From: Franconibacter helveticus LMG 23732
Lineage (GTDB): Bacteria; Pseudomonadota; Gammaproteobacteria; Enterobacterales; Enterobacteriaceae
Reading direction: 5' to 3'
Length of the DNA: 64,000 nucleotides
NCBI RefSeq assembly: GCF_000463115.2
Contig: NZ_AWFX01000045.1
Location: forward strand, 310,001-374,000
Below the pieces are notes generated by a model. That model was not told the DNA's origin, did not search any database, and saw only the letters and a program-made list of their open reading frames with translations. Positions 27,858 to 37,636 of the stretch are shown here, piece by piece. The translations under genes and the position numbers were made by a program. Positions within the stretch are counted from its first letter, which is position 1, and each line of letters opens with the position of its first letter.

Positions 27858-28610
27858 CTATGCTCCAAGCGTTGAGCCGCCGTCGATAACGATATCCTGC
27901 AAGGTAATGTGGCTCGCCTGCGCGGAAGCCAGAAACAGGATAGTGTTCGCAATCTCCTGCGGACGGGCGATTTTGCCAAGCGGAATACCGAGCTTGAACT
28001 GCTCTGCAAAGCCGCGGATGCGCTGCTGCTCGGCGTCGTCGCTTTTCCAGAGCGTGCGCTGCATATCGGTATCCGTTGAGCCAGGCGAAACCAGGTTGGC
28101 GCGCACGCCGAAAGTCGCCAGCTCCAGCCCCACGGTGAGCGCCAGGCTTTTCAGCGCCGCCTTCGAGGCGCCATAGGCGGACATGCCGATGCGCGGCGTG
28201 TGCGCGGCATCGGAGGCGACCGTAACGATAGCCCCGCCCTTCTGCGCGCGAAATTGCGCCATCGTCTGCTGAAAGAAATTAAACGCCCCGCCGACATTCA
28301 CGGCAAAAGTTTGCTGCCAGTCGGCGGCGGAAAGCGCGTCCGTCGGCCCCATGCGCAGAATGCCTGCGGCATTGACCAGCACGTCGAGACGCGACGTAGT
28401 CGCCAGCAACCGCTGGCAGGTTTGGGCCACGGCGGCGGCATCTGCCACATCCAGCGTTTCACGCGCGAAAGGATAATCCTTCTGCTCAAACGCGACATCA
28501 AAACCCACCACCGTAGCGCCCGCTTCAACAAACGCCAGCGCAGTGGCATAGCCGATACCTTTGCCTGCGCCGGTCACCCAGACCGTCTGGCCGCTGAAAT
28601 CGAGCCTCAT
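27858..28610 (-). CDS. entA: 2,3-dihydro-2,3-dihydroxybenzoate dehydrogenase
   Basis: Short-chain dehydrogenase making 2,3-dihydroxybenzoate with NAD+, the last step to the catechol unit of enterobactin. I chose the ATG overlapping the entB stop (ATGA), giving 250 residues; E. coli EntA has 248. NAD motif GAGKGIG and catalytic tyrosine and lysine in SAYGASKAALKSLAL are present. It lies within the Fur-controlled entCEBAH operon. Confidence 0.96.
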   Translation of the reverse strand: MRLDFSGQTVWVTGAGKGIGYATALAFVEAGATVVGFDVAFEQKDYPFARETLDVADAAAVAQTCQRLLATTSRLDVLVNAAGILRMGPTDALSAADWQQTFAVNVGGAFNFFQQTMAQFRAQKGGAIVTVASDAAHTPRIGMSAYGASKAALKSLALTVGLELATFGVRANLVSPGSTDTDMQRTLWKSDDAEQQRIRGFAEQFKLGIPLGKIARPQEIANTILFLASAQASHITLQDIVIDGGSTLGA

Positions 28611-29470
28611 GCCTGCGGTTCCCGTGAGAGCAGCGCCCACCAGGCGTCCAGCGTCGGGTTTTTCGCCAGCATTACGAAGTCGATGTCGCCATGCGTTTTA
28701 CGCCAGCGGGCGGCAAGCGCCATCATGCGCACCGAATCCAGGCCATAGTCGATAAGGTTTTCGTCATCTTCCGGCTCATCCGATTCATCCAGCAGCGGCA
28801 GGATCAGCGCACGCAGCTCCGCTTTGCTCTGAGGCAGATCGGATGTCGCGGCGATATCGCGGGTCATGACCACGCGCCCGGCGCGGCCTGCGACATATTT
28901 CAGCGCCATCAGGTGCTCTTCACGGCTGAAATCCGCCAGCGCGTCCGCCACCATAAAGGGCTTAATGTCACGCATGAAGGCGTCAGTTGCGGTGATCATG
29001 CAGCCAATATGCGCGTATACGCCGCAAATGATCAGCTGATCGCGGCCCGACTCTTTCAGCGCCTGTTCCAGCGGCGAGCGGTGAAACGCGCTGTATCGCC
29101 ACTTCACAAGCACGGTATCGTCGGCGTCAGGGGCCAGCGCATCCACCACTTTCTGTTTATCGGGATGGTTGTTCAGACCGGGGCCCCACATGTCGTTCAG
29201 CAGCGCGCGGTCAGCATCGCTCTGGTTATTGGGCTGCGCGGTGTAGTAAACCGGGATGCCATGCTGTTTGCAGAACTGGCGCAGCGCGACAACGTTCGCC
29301 ACAACCTGCTCGATCATCGGGCAGTTTTCACCCCAGAAGTTGAGAAAATAGTCCTGCATATCATGGATAAGCAGCGCTGCGCGATCTGGCTCAAAGGCCC
29401 ACTGCACTTTGTTCTGCCCAATATCTGCCGCGGTCGGCAACGCGTAGGCATTCAGTTTTGGAATGGCCAT
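28607..29470 (-). CDS. entB: Isochorismatase / aryl carrier protein
   Basis: Bifunctional protein. The N-terminal isochorismatase domain (residues 1 to about 205) makes 2,3-dihydro-2,3-dihydroxybenzoate; its catalytic region is LIHDMQDYF and the ICGVYAHIGCM segment. The C-terminal aryl carrier domain holds the phosphopantetheine serine S246 in DYGLDSVRMM. The carrier domain is intact, though the enzymes that would use it (EntF) and prime it (EntD) are not encoded nearby. 287 residues, translationally coupled to entA. Confidence 0.96.
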   Translation of the reverse strand: MAIPKLNAYALPTAADIGQNKVQWAFEPDRAALLIHDMQDYFLNFWGENCPMIEQVVANVVALRQFCKQHGIPVYYTAQPNNQSDADRALLNDMWGPGLNNHPDKQKVVDALAPDADDTVLVKWRYSAFHRSPLEQALKESGRDQLIICGVYAHIGCMITATDAFMRDIKPFMVADALADFSREEHLMALKYVAGRAGRVVMTRDIAATSDLPQSKAELRALILPLLDESDEPEDDENLIDYGLDSVRMMALAARWRKTHGDIDFVMLAKNPTLDAWWALLSREPQA

Positions 29471-29479
29471 GTTCTCTCC

Positions 29480-31084
29480 TTATTCAGATGCGGACTGGCG
29501 CGCCGCCAGCCACTGACGCAATTGTTTTTTATCCACTTTGCCGACAGGGGTAAGCGGCAGTTCATCGACGCGCTCTACGCGGTCCGGCAGTTTAAAATCG
29601 GCAACGCCCAGTTCGCGCAGAAAGCGGCGGATCTCTACCGCCTTAACCGGGCGAGAGGTAACAAGGTAAGCGCAGCTTTTCTCGCCCATCAGGCTGTCAT
29701 CCATGGAAACCAGCGCCGCGTGGATTATCGCCTCGTGGCTGAGCAGCAGGTTTTCTATCTCTTCCGCCGCGATCTTCTCGCCGCCGCGGTTGATCTGATC
29801 TTTCTCGCGGCCCTGCACGGTGATGTAGCCCCGATCGTCAATGGCGATCAGATCGCCGGAGCAGTAAAAACCATTTTTATCAAAGGCCTGGGCGTTATGT
29901 TCCGGGCTGTTGTAATAGCCGCGGAAGGTGTAAGGGCCGCGGGTCATTAAGCGCCCTACTTCGCCGCGCGGCAGGGGGTTGCCCTCCGGGTCCGCTACCC
30001 AGACTTCATCGTCGGGGCTCATCGGGTAGCCCTGGGTGGTGAAGATGCGCTCATCCGGGTCGTCAAGGCGGGTGTAATTCACAAGCCCCTCCGCCATGCC
30101 GAACACCTGCTGCAACTGACAACCGATCTCCGCCGGAATACGCGCGGCGAGGGAATCTGAAAGGCGGGCGCCGCCCACCTGCAACAGCGTCAGCGAGGCG
30201 AGTTGCGCATTGCTGCCCCATTCGCTTATGGCCTGTAGCCAGAGGCTGACGGCGGGCGGCACCAGGGCGGTGACGGTAATACGATGCTGTTCGATAAGCG
30301 GGAAGCAAAGCGTGGCGCTCGGGTCGCTCGCCATCACCACGCAGCCCTGACCAAAGAAAACGCCAAGGGCACCGGGCGAGCTCATCGGATAGTTATGCGC
30401 GGCAGGCAGCGCGCAGAGGTAGCGCGTTTCGCGATCAAAACAGCAAATCTCCACGCTGCGGCGAATGCTGTAGTAGTAGTCGTTATGGGTGCGCGGAATA
30501 AGCTTCGGCGTGCCGGTGCTGCCGCCGGAGAGCTGGAAAAAAGCGACTTCGTCCGGCGCGGAGGGCGAGGCAACGAAGTTATCTTCCGGCTCGGCAATCA
30601 GGGCTTCGAGGGTTTCATTGCGCAGGGCGATAACGCGCAGAGAAGGCGTTTTCGCCCTCAGCGTCTCCAGGTAAGCGTCATCCTGAAACAGCCCGTGTTC
30701 GCGGTCGGCAATCAGCAGCGCCGGGGCAATCTGGCGGGCGTAAGCGTCAAGCTCGGTGCGCTGGTGGCTGAAAAGCGCGTTGACCGACGCCACGCCGATT
30801 TTCCACAGCGCGAACAGCGTGATGTAAAACTCCGCCACGTTGCCCAGTTGCACCAGCGCGGTGTCGCCGGTTTTCAGGCCGCGGCGTTGCAGCGCGCCCG
30901 CAAGACGGGTCGCGGCTTGCTCCAGTTCGCGATAGCTGAAGCGCCGTTCGCCATCAATAAGCGCCGTCGCTTCGCTGTTGGCGTGGCGGCTCAGGATATC
31001 GGTGAGCGGCAGATCCAGCCAGTAGCCTTTTTCACGGTAGCGGGCGGCGAACGCTTCCGGCCAGCGGGAGTAAGGGATGGTCAT
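29480..31084 (-). CDS. entE: 2,3-dihydroxybenzoate-AMP ligase
   Basis: Adenylates 2,3-dihydroxybenzoate and loads it on the EntB carrier domain. The start [20 protein letters not shown] is preceded by AAGGAAG and gives 534 residues; E. coli EntE has 536. The ATP-binding core is [18 protein letters not shown] near residue 190, and the C-terminal catalytic lysine lies in [16 protein letters not shown]. It lies 11 bp after entC. Confidence 0.96.
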   Translation of the reverse strand: MTIPYSRWPEAFAARYREKGYWLDLPLTDILSRHANSEATALIDGERRFSYRELEQAATRLAGALQRRGLKTGDTALVQLGNVAEFYITLFALWKIGVASVNALFSHQRTELDAYARQIAPALLIADREHGLFQDDAYLETLRAKTPSLRVIALRNETLEALIAEPEDNFVASPSAPDEVAFFQLSGGSTGTPKLIPRTHNDYYYSIRRSVEICCFDRETRYLCALPAAHNYPMSSPGALGVFFGQGCVVMASDPSATLCFPLIEQHRITVTALVPPAVSLWLQAISEWGSNAQLASLTLLQVGGARLSDSLAARIPAEIGCQLQQVFGMAEGLVNYTRLDDPDERIFTTQGYPMSPDDEVWVADPEGNPLPRGEVGRLMTRGPYTFRGYYNSPEHNAQAFDKNGFYCSGDLIAIDDRGYITVQGREKDQINRGGEKIAAEEIENLLLSHEAIIHAALVSMDDSLMGEKSCAYLVTSRPVKAVEIRRFLRELGVADFKLPDRVERVDELPLTPVGKVDKKQLRQWLAARQSASE

Positions 31085-31095
31085 GCGGGGCTTCC

Positions 31096-32265
31096 TTAAT
31101 TCAGTCCAAATACGTTGAGCATGGTGGAGAGCTTGACGCCGGTTTCGCGCCATTCGCTCTGCGGCTCAGATGCGGGCACGATGCCTGCGCCGGCAAAGCA
31201 GCGCACGCGATTGCCGTTAAGCTGCGCGCAGCGAATCGTTACGACCCACTCGCCGTTGCCTTCTTCGTCGCACCAGCCGACGATGCCGCCAAACAGCTCG
31301 CGGTCGAACGGCTCCAGCCCGGCGATAAGCGTTTTCGCGGCTTCATGAGGGAAGCCGCTCAGGGCGGGCGTAGGGTGCAGCAGGCAGGCGAGCGTCAATG
31401 CGTTATCGCGCAAGTCCTGCGTTTCGCCTTCAATAGCGGTAGCAAGATGCCAGAGAGTAGGCGTGGTAATCAGATCCGGCGTTTCCGGCACGCTGAGCAG
31501 GCGGCTGCGCGGCGCCAGCACGGTTTTCATCGCCTTAGTGACCAGTTCATGCTCGTGTCGGTCTTTGGCGGAACACAGCAGCTGATTCCCCGCCTCCTTG
31601 TCCTGCGCCGGGTCCTGCATGCGACGAGCGGAACCGGCCAGCGGCAGCGAGCTAAAACACTCGCCTGATTTGCGCAGCAGCAGTTCCGGGCTTGCGCCAA
31701 GCAGCGCCCCGCCCGCTTCCAGCGGCACGTGGAAATTAAAACTGCCCGGGTTTTGCGCAATAAGCTGCCCGAGCAGCGCGACGCTGTCAGGCGCTTCTTC
31801 GGTGGTGATATCAATCAGGCGCGACAGCACGATTTTATCAACACGCGGCGTGGCGGTAAGGGCGGCGGCGCGGGCAACCATCTCCATAAACTGCGGCTGT
31901 TCGGGAATAGCCTGTCTGTGAGTGACGCGCAGCGGCTTTTGCGGCTTCGCGAAAGCGCGATAGTGCTGGCGATTGAACGCGCGCCAGGTTTCGGGAATAA
32001 ACAGCGCCGAAGGTTTGCGCGTATCGAACGGGATGGCGCCTACCACCACAGGCCTTTCAATGCCCCGGGCGCGGGCGGCGGCAAACTGCGCCTGTAATGC
32101 TGTCTGGAAAGCGCCATTGCGGTCTGCGCCATCGGCAGCGGGGGTGGTAAGCCTCGCGAAACAGCCGGACGTCGTCAGGCTGCGATAGGGCGACATGAAG
32201 AAAAAGCTGTCAGGTGAAAGGGTTGTCATCTCCACTTGCGTTTCCTCAGCCAAAGACGTCTCCAT
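31096..32265 (-). CDS. entC: Isochorismate synthase EntC
   Basis: Converts chorismate to isochorismate, first step of catechol siderophore synthesis. I chose [13 protein letters not shown], preceded by GGAGGAGTTC; 389 residues against about 391 in E. coli. Chorismate-enzyme motifs visible are [43 protein letters not shown] and [12 protein letters not shown]. It is the first gene of entCEBAH and divergent from fepB across a Fur box. Confidence 0.96.
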   Translation of the reverse strand: METSLAEETQVEMTTLSPDSFFFMSPYRSLTTSGCFARLTTPAADGADRNGAFQTALQAQFAAARARGIERPVVVGAIPFDTRKPSALFIPETWRAFNRQHYRAFAKPQKPLRVTHRQAIPEQPQFMEMVARAAALTATPRVDKIVLSRLIDITTEEAPDSVALLGQLIAQNPGSFNFHVPLEAGGALLGASPELLLRKSGECFSSLPLAGSARRMQDPAQDKEAGNQLLCSAKDRHEHELVTKAMKTVLAPRSRLLSVPETPDLITTPTLWHLATAIEGETQDLRDNALTLACLLHPTPALSGFPHEAAKTLIAGLEPFDRELFGGIVGWCDEEGNGEWVVTIRCAQLNGNRVRCFAGAGIVPASEPQSEWRETGVKLSTMLNVFGLN

Positions 32266-32293
32266 GAACTCCTCCAAACACTGATAAGAGAAC

Positions 32294-32312
32294 TGATAAT
32301 TGTTATCATTTG
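32294..32312. promoter_or_regulatory. Fur box between entC and fepB
   Basis: GATAATTGTTATCATT resembles the Fur consensus GATAATGATAATCATTATC and lies about 30-50 bp upstream of the entC start, where iron-loaded Fur would block the promoter. Confidence 0.75.
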
Positions 32313-32407
32313 TATTTGGTGGCGTAACCTAAGACGAAAAGCCGTTTATGTCAACCAACGCCACATTTTACGCTAAGCGACAAACTTGCATCGCTGCGGC
32401 AAATAGT

Positions 32408-32426
32408 GAAAATGAGAAGCATTACT
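32408..32426. promoter_or_regulatory. Second Fur box, in the fepB leader
   Basis: GAAAATGAGAAGCATTACT matches the 19-bp Fur consensus at 14 positions and ends 27 bp before the chosen fepB start. Confidence 0.65.
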
Positions 32427-32452
32427 TACCTTACTTGACAGGATGCCACGCT

Positions 32453-33412
32453 GTGATCTCTTTCTCTGCCCGACAGGCGTTGCTGCTTTTCAGCGCCCTG
32501 GTTTTAGGATTTTCCTCAATTACCCATGCCGCGGAGTGGCCCCGCCAGGTCACCGACAGCCGCGGCGCGCATACGCTTGAAAAAGCGCCGCAGCGTATTG
32601 TCTCCACCAGCGTCACCCTCACCGGCTCGCTGCTGGCGCTTGACGCGCCGGTGGTGGCAAGCGGCGCGACCACGCCTGGCAACCGCCTGGCGGACGACCA
32701 GGGCTTTTTGCGCCAGTGGGGGGAGATTGCGAAAAAACGCAACGTGCAGCGCCTGTACATTGGCGAGCCGAACGCCGAAGCAGTGGCGGCGCAAATGCCG
32801 GATCTTATTCTCATCAGCGCCACCGGCGGCGACTCCGCGCTGGCCCTTTATGACCAGCTCTCCGCCATCGCCCCGACGCTTATCATCAATTACGACGACA
32901 AAAGCTGGCAGCAGCTCCTAACGCAGCTTGGGCAGATAACCGGGCGTGAGAAAGAAGCCGAAGCGCGCATCGCCAGCTTTACGCAAAAACTCGCCGAAGC
33001 GAAAGCGCACATGAAGCTGCCGCCGCAGCCGGTGAGCGCGTTGGTTTATAACGCCGCCGCCCACGGCGCGAACCTGTTTACGCCGATGTCCGCTCAGGGC
33101 CAGCTTTTGCAGCAGTTAGGTTTCACGCTGGCGACGCCGCCTGTAATGCCCGCGCTGAACAGCATGGGCAAACGCCATGATATTGTGCAGCTGGGCGGCG
33201 AAAATCTGGCGTCCGGGCTGAACGGCCAGACATTGTTTCTCTTCGCCAGCGATGAAAAAGATGCCGGGGCGCTGACCGGCAACGCCCTGCTCTCTCATCT
33301 GCCCGCCGTACAGAACAAGCGCGTTTATGCGCTGGGCTCAGAAACCTTCCGTCTGGATTACTACAGCGCAAGCCTGATACTCGAACGGCTGGCAACGCTG
33401 TTTAAAGCGTAA
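32453..33412 (+). CDS. fepB: Periplasmic ferric-catecholate siderophore-binding protein FepB
   Basis: Carries ferric enterobactin (and related catecholates) across the periplasm to FepDG. I chose a GTG start giving 319 residues (E. coli 318), because the frame upstream is not conserved and runs through the Fur sites. The signal peptide ends at ITHA near residue 25, with the mature protein starting [12 protein letters not shown]. Conserved segments are [21 protein letters not shown] and [15 protein letters not shown]. It is divergent from entC and convergent with entS. Confidence 0.95.
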   Translation: MISFSARQALLLFSALVLGFSSITHAAEWPRQVTDSRGAHTLEKAPQRIVSTSVTLTGSLLALDAPVVASGATTPGNRLADDQGFLRQWGEIAKKRNVQRLYIGEPNAEAVAAQMPDLILISATGGDSALALYDQLSAIAPTLIINYDDKSWQQLLTQLGQITGREKEAEARIASFTQKLAEAKAHMKLPPQPVSALVYNAAAHGANLFTPMSAQGQLLQQLGFTLATPPVMPALNSMGKRHDIVQLGGENLASGLNGQTLFLFASDEKDAGALTGNALLSHLPAVQNKRVYALGSETFRLDYYSASLILERLATLFKA

Positions 33413-33440
33413 AAAAAGGGGCCGCATGGCCCCTTCTCTT
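33411..33440. terminator. Bidirectional terminator between fepB and entS
   Basis: A GGGGCC/GGCCCC stem with loop GCAT is flanked by A7 on one side and TTCTCTTT on the other, between two convergent genes. Confidence 0.85.
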
Positions 33441-34684
33441 TAGGGTTTTACCGCTTCCGGCGGCGCCTGACGCAGGCGGCGAAGCTCGCTTAACAGCAGC
33501 GTAAGCGCAAGGCCCGCTACGGCGAGCGCCAGCCCGCTGACGCTTGCCGAACTCACCGGCGAGAGCGCGACGCCCATGCCGCCGAGCAGCGCCGCGCCAA
33601 TCGCATCGCCCGTTACGTTCTGTGCAGTCCACAAACCGTTAATGCGCCCGAGCATATGGTCCGGCGTCTGCGTCTGGATAAGCGTGTACTGCACCAGCGA
33701 ACTGATGCCGCTCAGGTAGCCAAACAGCGCAAGGCAGACAACCCCTAACCCCCAGAACGGCATCAGGCTAAAAATGCCCACCGCCGCAAAAGCCAGCACC
33801 GAGGTGAACAGCATAACGCGCCCCGGATGCAGCGAATGCGCCAGCCTGCCGCTGGTGAGCGCGCCAATCGCCGCGCCCAGCGGCACGGCGGCGTAAAGCG
33901 CGCCGATTTCACTGCTCGCCATCTGCCAGTGGTTGGCGAGCGCCGGGTAAAGCACGCGCACCGCGCTCGCCATGGTCAGCAGCGCGCCGACAAGCGCAAC
34001 GCCGCCGACAACCGGGCTTGCCAGTAAAAAACGAAACGCGCTCGCCAGCGCTTTTAAGGGATGCTCACGCTGCATCTGCGGCGCGGGCAGCTTCGGCAGC
34101 GTCAACAGCGGCAACAGGGTGATAAAAGTGCCGAGCGCCGCCAGCGCGTAGTTCCAGGATACGCCGCCGCCAGCCAGCAGCAGGCCGCCGATAAGCGGCG
34201 AGATAACCGACCCCAGGCGCACCGTCAGCATGGTGATGGCCCCCGCCTGCATCAGATTTTCCCGCCCGACAATCGCAGGCGTGGCGGCCAGCAATGCCGT
34301 CACGCCAATCGCGCCGAAAAAGCCATCCCACAAGCCGAGCAGGTAAATGGCGATAAGCGAAGGCGCCGGCAGCATGGCGTTAACCCAAAGCCCGATAAAC
34401 CCCACGCCGCAGGTGGAGCGCGCCAGCAGGATAAGCTTTTTACGCTCGTGACGATCCGCCAGCACGCCGCCGGTCATCAGGCCGATAAACATCGCCCCGC
34501 CGGTCAGCGTGACCGCAAGCCCTACCTGAAAAGAGGAGCCGGTGAGCGTCTGGATCTGCACCGGCACCGCCACGCCGAGCAGCCCCAGCGCGAGGATGGA
34601 AATAAAACGCGCCAGGAACACAGCGCGGTAAGCGGGATGGGTTTTCAATAAACTGAGGTTGAGCAACAGCGAATTTCGGTTCAT
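33440..34684 (-). CDS. entS: Enterobactin exporter EntS
   Basis: Major facilitator that moves enterobactin across the inner membrane. The 414-residue protein follows E. coli EntS along its whole length, with about 12 hydrophobic segments, the motif [18 protein letters not shown] after segment 2 and [20 protein letters not shown]. It is divergent from fepD over a shared Fur box. Its natural cargo may differ if enterobactin cannot be completed in this strain. Confidence 0.94.
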   Translation of the reverse strand: MNRNSLLLNLSLLKTHPAYRAVFLARFISILALGLLGVAVPVQIQTLTGSSFQVGLAVTLTGGAMFIGLMTGGVLADRHERKKLILLARSTCGVGFIGLWVNAMLPAPSLIAIYLLGLWDGFFGAIGVTALLAATPAIVGRENLMQAGAITMLTVRLGSVISPLIGGLLLAGGGVSWNYALAALGTFITLLPLLTLPKLPAPQMQREHPLKALASAFRFLLASPVVGGVALVGALLTMASAVRVLYPALANHWQMASSEIGALYAAVPLGAAIGALTSGRLAHSLHPGRVMLFTSVLAFAAVGIFSLMPFWGLGVVCLALFGYLSGISSLVQYTLIQTQTPDHMLGRINGLWTAQNVTGDAIGAALLGGMGVALSPVSSASVSGLALAVAGLALTLLLSELRRLRQAPPEAVKP

Positions 34685-34755
34685 TACAGGGCCTTGAGAG
34701 CGAATTTTCCTTACCGATTAACGGGGCGCTCATGCTAACATAGCCTGATAAGAGT

Positions 34756-34774
34756 GATAATAACTATCATTATC
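34756..34774. promoter_or_regulatory. Fur box between entS and fepD
   Basis: GATAATAACTATCATTATC matches the 19-bp Fur consensus at 16 positions, in the middle of the divergent entS-fepD region. Confidence 0.87.
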
Positions 34775-34792
34775 GGTTGTGGGATGTGCGTT

Positions 34793-35800
34793 ATGTCGGC
34801 CTCACGGTTTTCAGCGCGGGCTTTCTCCCTGCTGGGCCTTTTCCTTTTTTTGCTGCTGATGGCGGCGTTAAGTTTGTTGGTGGGCGCGAAGGCAATGCCG
34901 GTTTCGGTGGTGCTCGACGCGTTAAGCGGTCAGTGCCGAAGCGCGGACTGCACCATTGTGCTGGATGCGCGGCTGCCGCGTACGCTGGCAGGTTTGCTCG
35001 CCGGCGGCGCATTAGGCGTGGCGGGCGCGCTGATGCAAACCCTTACCCGTAACCCGCTGGCGGACCCGGGCCTGCTTGGCGTTAACGCCGGCGCAAGCTT
35101 CGCGATTGTCATCGGCGCCGCCCTTTGGGGCGCTTCCTCTTCGCTCTCTCTGCTGGGTTTCGCCTTCGGCGGCGCGCTTTTCGCCTCGCTGATTGTCGCC
35201 TTTACCGGCAGCGCGGGCGGCGGCCAGCTTAGCCCGGTGCGCCTGACGCTTGCGGGCGTGGCGCTGACCGCCGTGCTGGAAGGCTTTACCAGCGGCGTCT
35301 CGCTGCTCAACCCGGTGGTTTACGACCAGCTGCGCTTCTGGCAGGCGGGGTCCCTCGACATTCGCACCCTCGCTACGCTCAAAATCATCGTTCTGCCGGT
35401 GCTGGCGGGTATGGCGCTGGCGCTGGGGTTAGGCCGCGCGCTGAACAGCCTGAGCATGGGCAGCGATACCGCGACTGCGCTTGGCAGCCGGGTGGCCCGC
35501 ACCCAGCTACTCGGCCTGCTGGTGATAACGGTGCTGTGCGGCAGCGCGACGGCGGCGGTCGGCCCCATCGCGTTTATCGGTTTGATGATGCCGCATATGG
35601 CGCGCTGGCTGGTGGGGCCGGATCACCGCTGGTCGCTGCCGGTCACGCTGCTTGCCACCCCTGCCCTGCTGCTGCTTGCCGATATTATTGGCCGCCTGAT
35701 TGTGCCCGGCGAAATGCGCGTTTCAGTGGTAAGCGCGTTTATCGGCGCGCCGGTGCTGATTTATCTGGTGCGCCGCCGTCGCGGCGGGGTGTCGCTATGA
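34793..35800 (+). CDS. fepD: Ferric-enterobactin ABC importer, permease FepD
   Basis: Inner-membrane channel subunit. The start MSASRFSARAF gives 335 residues (E. coli 334); an ATG 13 codons upstream would begin inside the Fur box. The family motifs RLPRTLAGLLAGGALGVAGALMQ, NPLADPGLLGVNAGAS and GPIAFIGLMMPHMAR are present, with about nine hydrophobic segments. It is the first gene of fepDGC and overlaps fepG by 4 bp. Confidence 0.95.
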   Translation: MSASRFSARAFSLLGLFLFLLLMAALSLLVGAKAMPVSVVLDALSGQCRSADCTIVLDARLPRTLAGLLAGGALGVAGALMQTLTRNPLADPGLLGVNAGASFAIVIGAALWGASSSLSLLGFAFGGALFASLIVAFTGSAGGGQLSPVRLTLAGVALTAVLEGFTSGVSLLNPVVYDQLRFWQAGSLDIRTLATLKIIVLPVLAGMALALGLGRALNSLSMGSDTATALGSRVARTQLLGLLVITVLCGSATAAVGPIAFIGLMMPHMARWLVGPDHRWSLPVTLLATPALLLLADIIGRLIVPGEMRVSVVSAFIGAPVLIYLVRRRRGGVSL

Positions 35801-36786
35801 ACGTCTCGGCGCGCCTGTGGCTGGTCTGCACTCTGTTTCTACTGGTGAGCGGCGCGCTTGCCGTATGGGCGCTGGGCCAGGGCGCTGTTTCGCTGAGCGT
35901 GGCGCAGGTAGGGGATGCGCTTTTCGGCAATGCGCCGCCTAACATTTCCCTGATTGTGACGCAGTGGCGTTTGCCGCGTATTGCGATGGCGTTGCTGCTG
36001 GGCGCAGCGCTTGGCGTCAGCGGCGCGATTTTCCAGTCGCTGATGCGCAACCCTCTGGGCAGCCCCGACGTGATGGGTTTTAACACCGGCGCCTGGAGCG
36101 GCGTGCTGGTAGCCATGGTGCTGTTTGGCCAGCATCAGACGGCCATTGCCGCCGCCGCGATGGCGGGCGGCGTGCTGACTTCGCTTCTCGTCTGGGCGCT
36201 TGCCTGGCGCAACGGTATCGATACCTTCCGCTTGATTATTATCGGCATCGGCCTTCGCGCCATGCTGGTGGCGTTCAACACCTGGCTTTTGTTGCAGGCT
36301 TCCCTTGAAACAGCGATATCGGCAGGCTTGTGGAATGCCGGTTCGCTGAACGGCCTGACCTGGGGCAAAACCTTTCCTGCCGCGCCGCTGATGATGCTGG
36401 CGCTGCTCGCGGCCGCGCTGCTGGTGCGCCGGTTGCGGCTTTTAGAGATGGGCGATGACAGCGCCTGCGCGCTGGGCGTGCCGGTTGAGCGCTCGCGCCT
36501 GCTGCTGATGCTGGTCGCCGTTATCTTAACCGCCGCCGCCACGGCGCTGGCCGGACCCATTTCGTTTATCGCGCTGGTGGCGCCGCACATTGCCCGTCGG
36601 CTGAGCCGCACGGCGCGCTGGGGGCTTTTCCAGTCGGCGCTTTGCGGCGCTCTGCTGCTACTCGCCGCCGACCTTGGCGCGCAGTATCTTTTTACCCCTT
36701 ATCAACTGCCGGTGGGCGTGGTCACCGTCAGCCTCGGCGGTATTTACCTTATCGCTTTGTTGATTCAGGAGTCCCGTAAGCGATGA
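35797..36786 (+). CDS. fepG: Ferric-enterobactin ABC importer, permease FepG
   Basis: Second channel subunit. The ATG overlaps the fepD stop (ATGA), giving 329 residues. The same frame is open for 87 codons inside fepD, but that part is not homologous. Motifs RLPRIAMALLLGAALGVSGAIFQ, NPLGSPDVMGFNTGA and GPISFIALVAPHIARR are conserved. It overlaps fepC by 4 bp, so all three genes are coupled. Confidence 0.95.
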   Translation: MNVSARLWLVCTLFLLVSGALAVWALGQGAVSLSVAQVGDALFGNAPPNISLIVTQWRLPRIAMALLLGAALGVSGAIFQSLMRNPLGSPDVMGFNTGAWSGVLVAMVLFGQHQTAIAAAAMAGGVLTSLLVWALAWRNGIDTFRLIIIGIGLRAMLVAFNTWLLLQASLETAISAGLWNAGSLNGLTWGKTFPAAPLMMLALLAAALLVRRLRLLEMGDDSACALGVPVERSRLLLMLVAVILTAAATALAGPISFIALVAPHIARRLSRTARWGLFQSALCGALLLLAADLGAQYLFTPYQLPVGVVTVSLGGIYLIALLIQESRKR

Positions 36787-37574
36787 ACACCTTAACGCGC
36801 CTGCATGGCGATGCCCTTACGCTGGGCTATGGCGATCATGTGGTGGCTGAAAACCTCAGCGTGACGATCCCGGATGGTCAGTTCACCGCTATTATCGGCC
36901 CTAACGGCTGCGGCAAATCGACGCTGCTTCGCACCTTAAGCCGCCTGATGAAACCTGCGGCGGGCAGCGTCTGGCTGGATGGCCAGGAGATCCAGCGCTA
37001 CGCCACGAAAGAGGTTGCGAGGCGCATCGGCCTGCTGGCGCAAAACGCCAGCGCGCCGGGCGACATCACCGTGCAGGAGCTGGTGGCGCGCGGGCGATAT
37101 CCTCATCAGCCGCTGTTTACCCGCTGGCGTGAAGAAGACGAGCGGGCGGTGCAAAAAGCGATGGCGGCGACGGGCGTGGCTTCCCTTGCGCATCTTGCCG
37201 TCGATACCCTTTCCGGCGGCCAGCGGCAGCGGGCGTGGATTGCGATGGTGCTGGCTCAGGAAACCTCCATCATGCTGCTGGACGAGCCGACCACCTGGCT
37301 TGATATCAGCCATCAAATTGATTTGCTGGAGCTGTTAAGCGAACTGAACCGCGAGCAGGGCTATACCCTGGCGGCCGTGCTGCACGATCTCAACCAGGCG
37401 TGCCGCTACGCCACGCATCTGATTGCCTTACGGGAAGGTAAAATCATCGCCGAGGGGGCGCCAGACGCCATAGTCACCCCGGAGCTTATTGAGGCGATTT
37501 ACGGCCTGCGCTGCATGATTATCGACGACCCGGTCGCAGGCACGCCGCTGGTGGTGCCGCTGGGGCGGCGGTAG
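36783..37574 (+). CDS. fepC: Ferric-enterobactin ABC importer, ATPase FepC
   Basis: Drives FepDG. The 263-residue protein has Walker A GPNGCGKST at 39-47, signature LSGGQRQRAWIAMVLAQ, Walker B IMLLDEPTTWLD and switch VLHDLNQACRYA. E. coli FepC is slightly longer at the C-terminus. It ends the fep cluster; maeB follows at once where E. coli would have fepE and entF. Confidence 0.95.
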   Translation: MNTLTRLHGDALTLGYGDHVVAENLSVTIPDGQFTAIIGPNGCGKSTLLRTLSRLMKPAAGSVWLDGQEIQRYATKEVARRIGLLAQNASAPGDITVQELVARGRYPHQPLFTRWREEDERAVQKAMAATGVASLAHLAVDTLSGGQRQRAWIAMVLAQETSIMLLDEPTTWLDISHQIDLLELLSELNREQGYTLAAVLHDLNQACRYATHLIALREGKIIAEGAPDAIVTPELIEAIYGLRCMIIDDPVAGTPLVVPLGRR

Positions 37575-37587
37575 CGCCCTGCCCCAT

Positions 37588-37625
37588 AAAAAAGCCCCGC
37601 GCCGTTTGCGGCGCAGGGCTTTTTA
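37588..37625. terminator. Bidirectional terminator between fepC and maeB
   Basis: A long, nearly perfect stem (AAAAAGCCC-CGCGCCG with its complement, loop TTTG) ends in T5 on the plus strand and A-rich sequence that gives a T-tract on the minus strand. Confidence 0.92.
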
Positions 37626-37636
37626 GCCATTACCCT

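Noticed and set aside
32254-32261. Perfect met box AGACGTCT at the 5' end of entC
   Set aside because: It is a single octamer inside codons 2-5 with no neighbouring boxes; MetJ needs at least two. Probably chance from Glu-Thr-Ser codons.
35536-35796. N-terminal extension of fepG inside fepD
   Set aside because: Only an open alternative frame in GC-rich sequence; the ATGA overlap start gives the normal FepG length.
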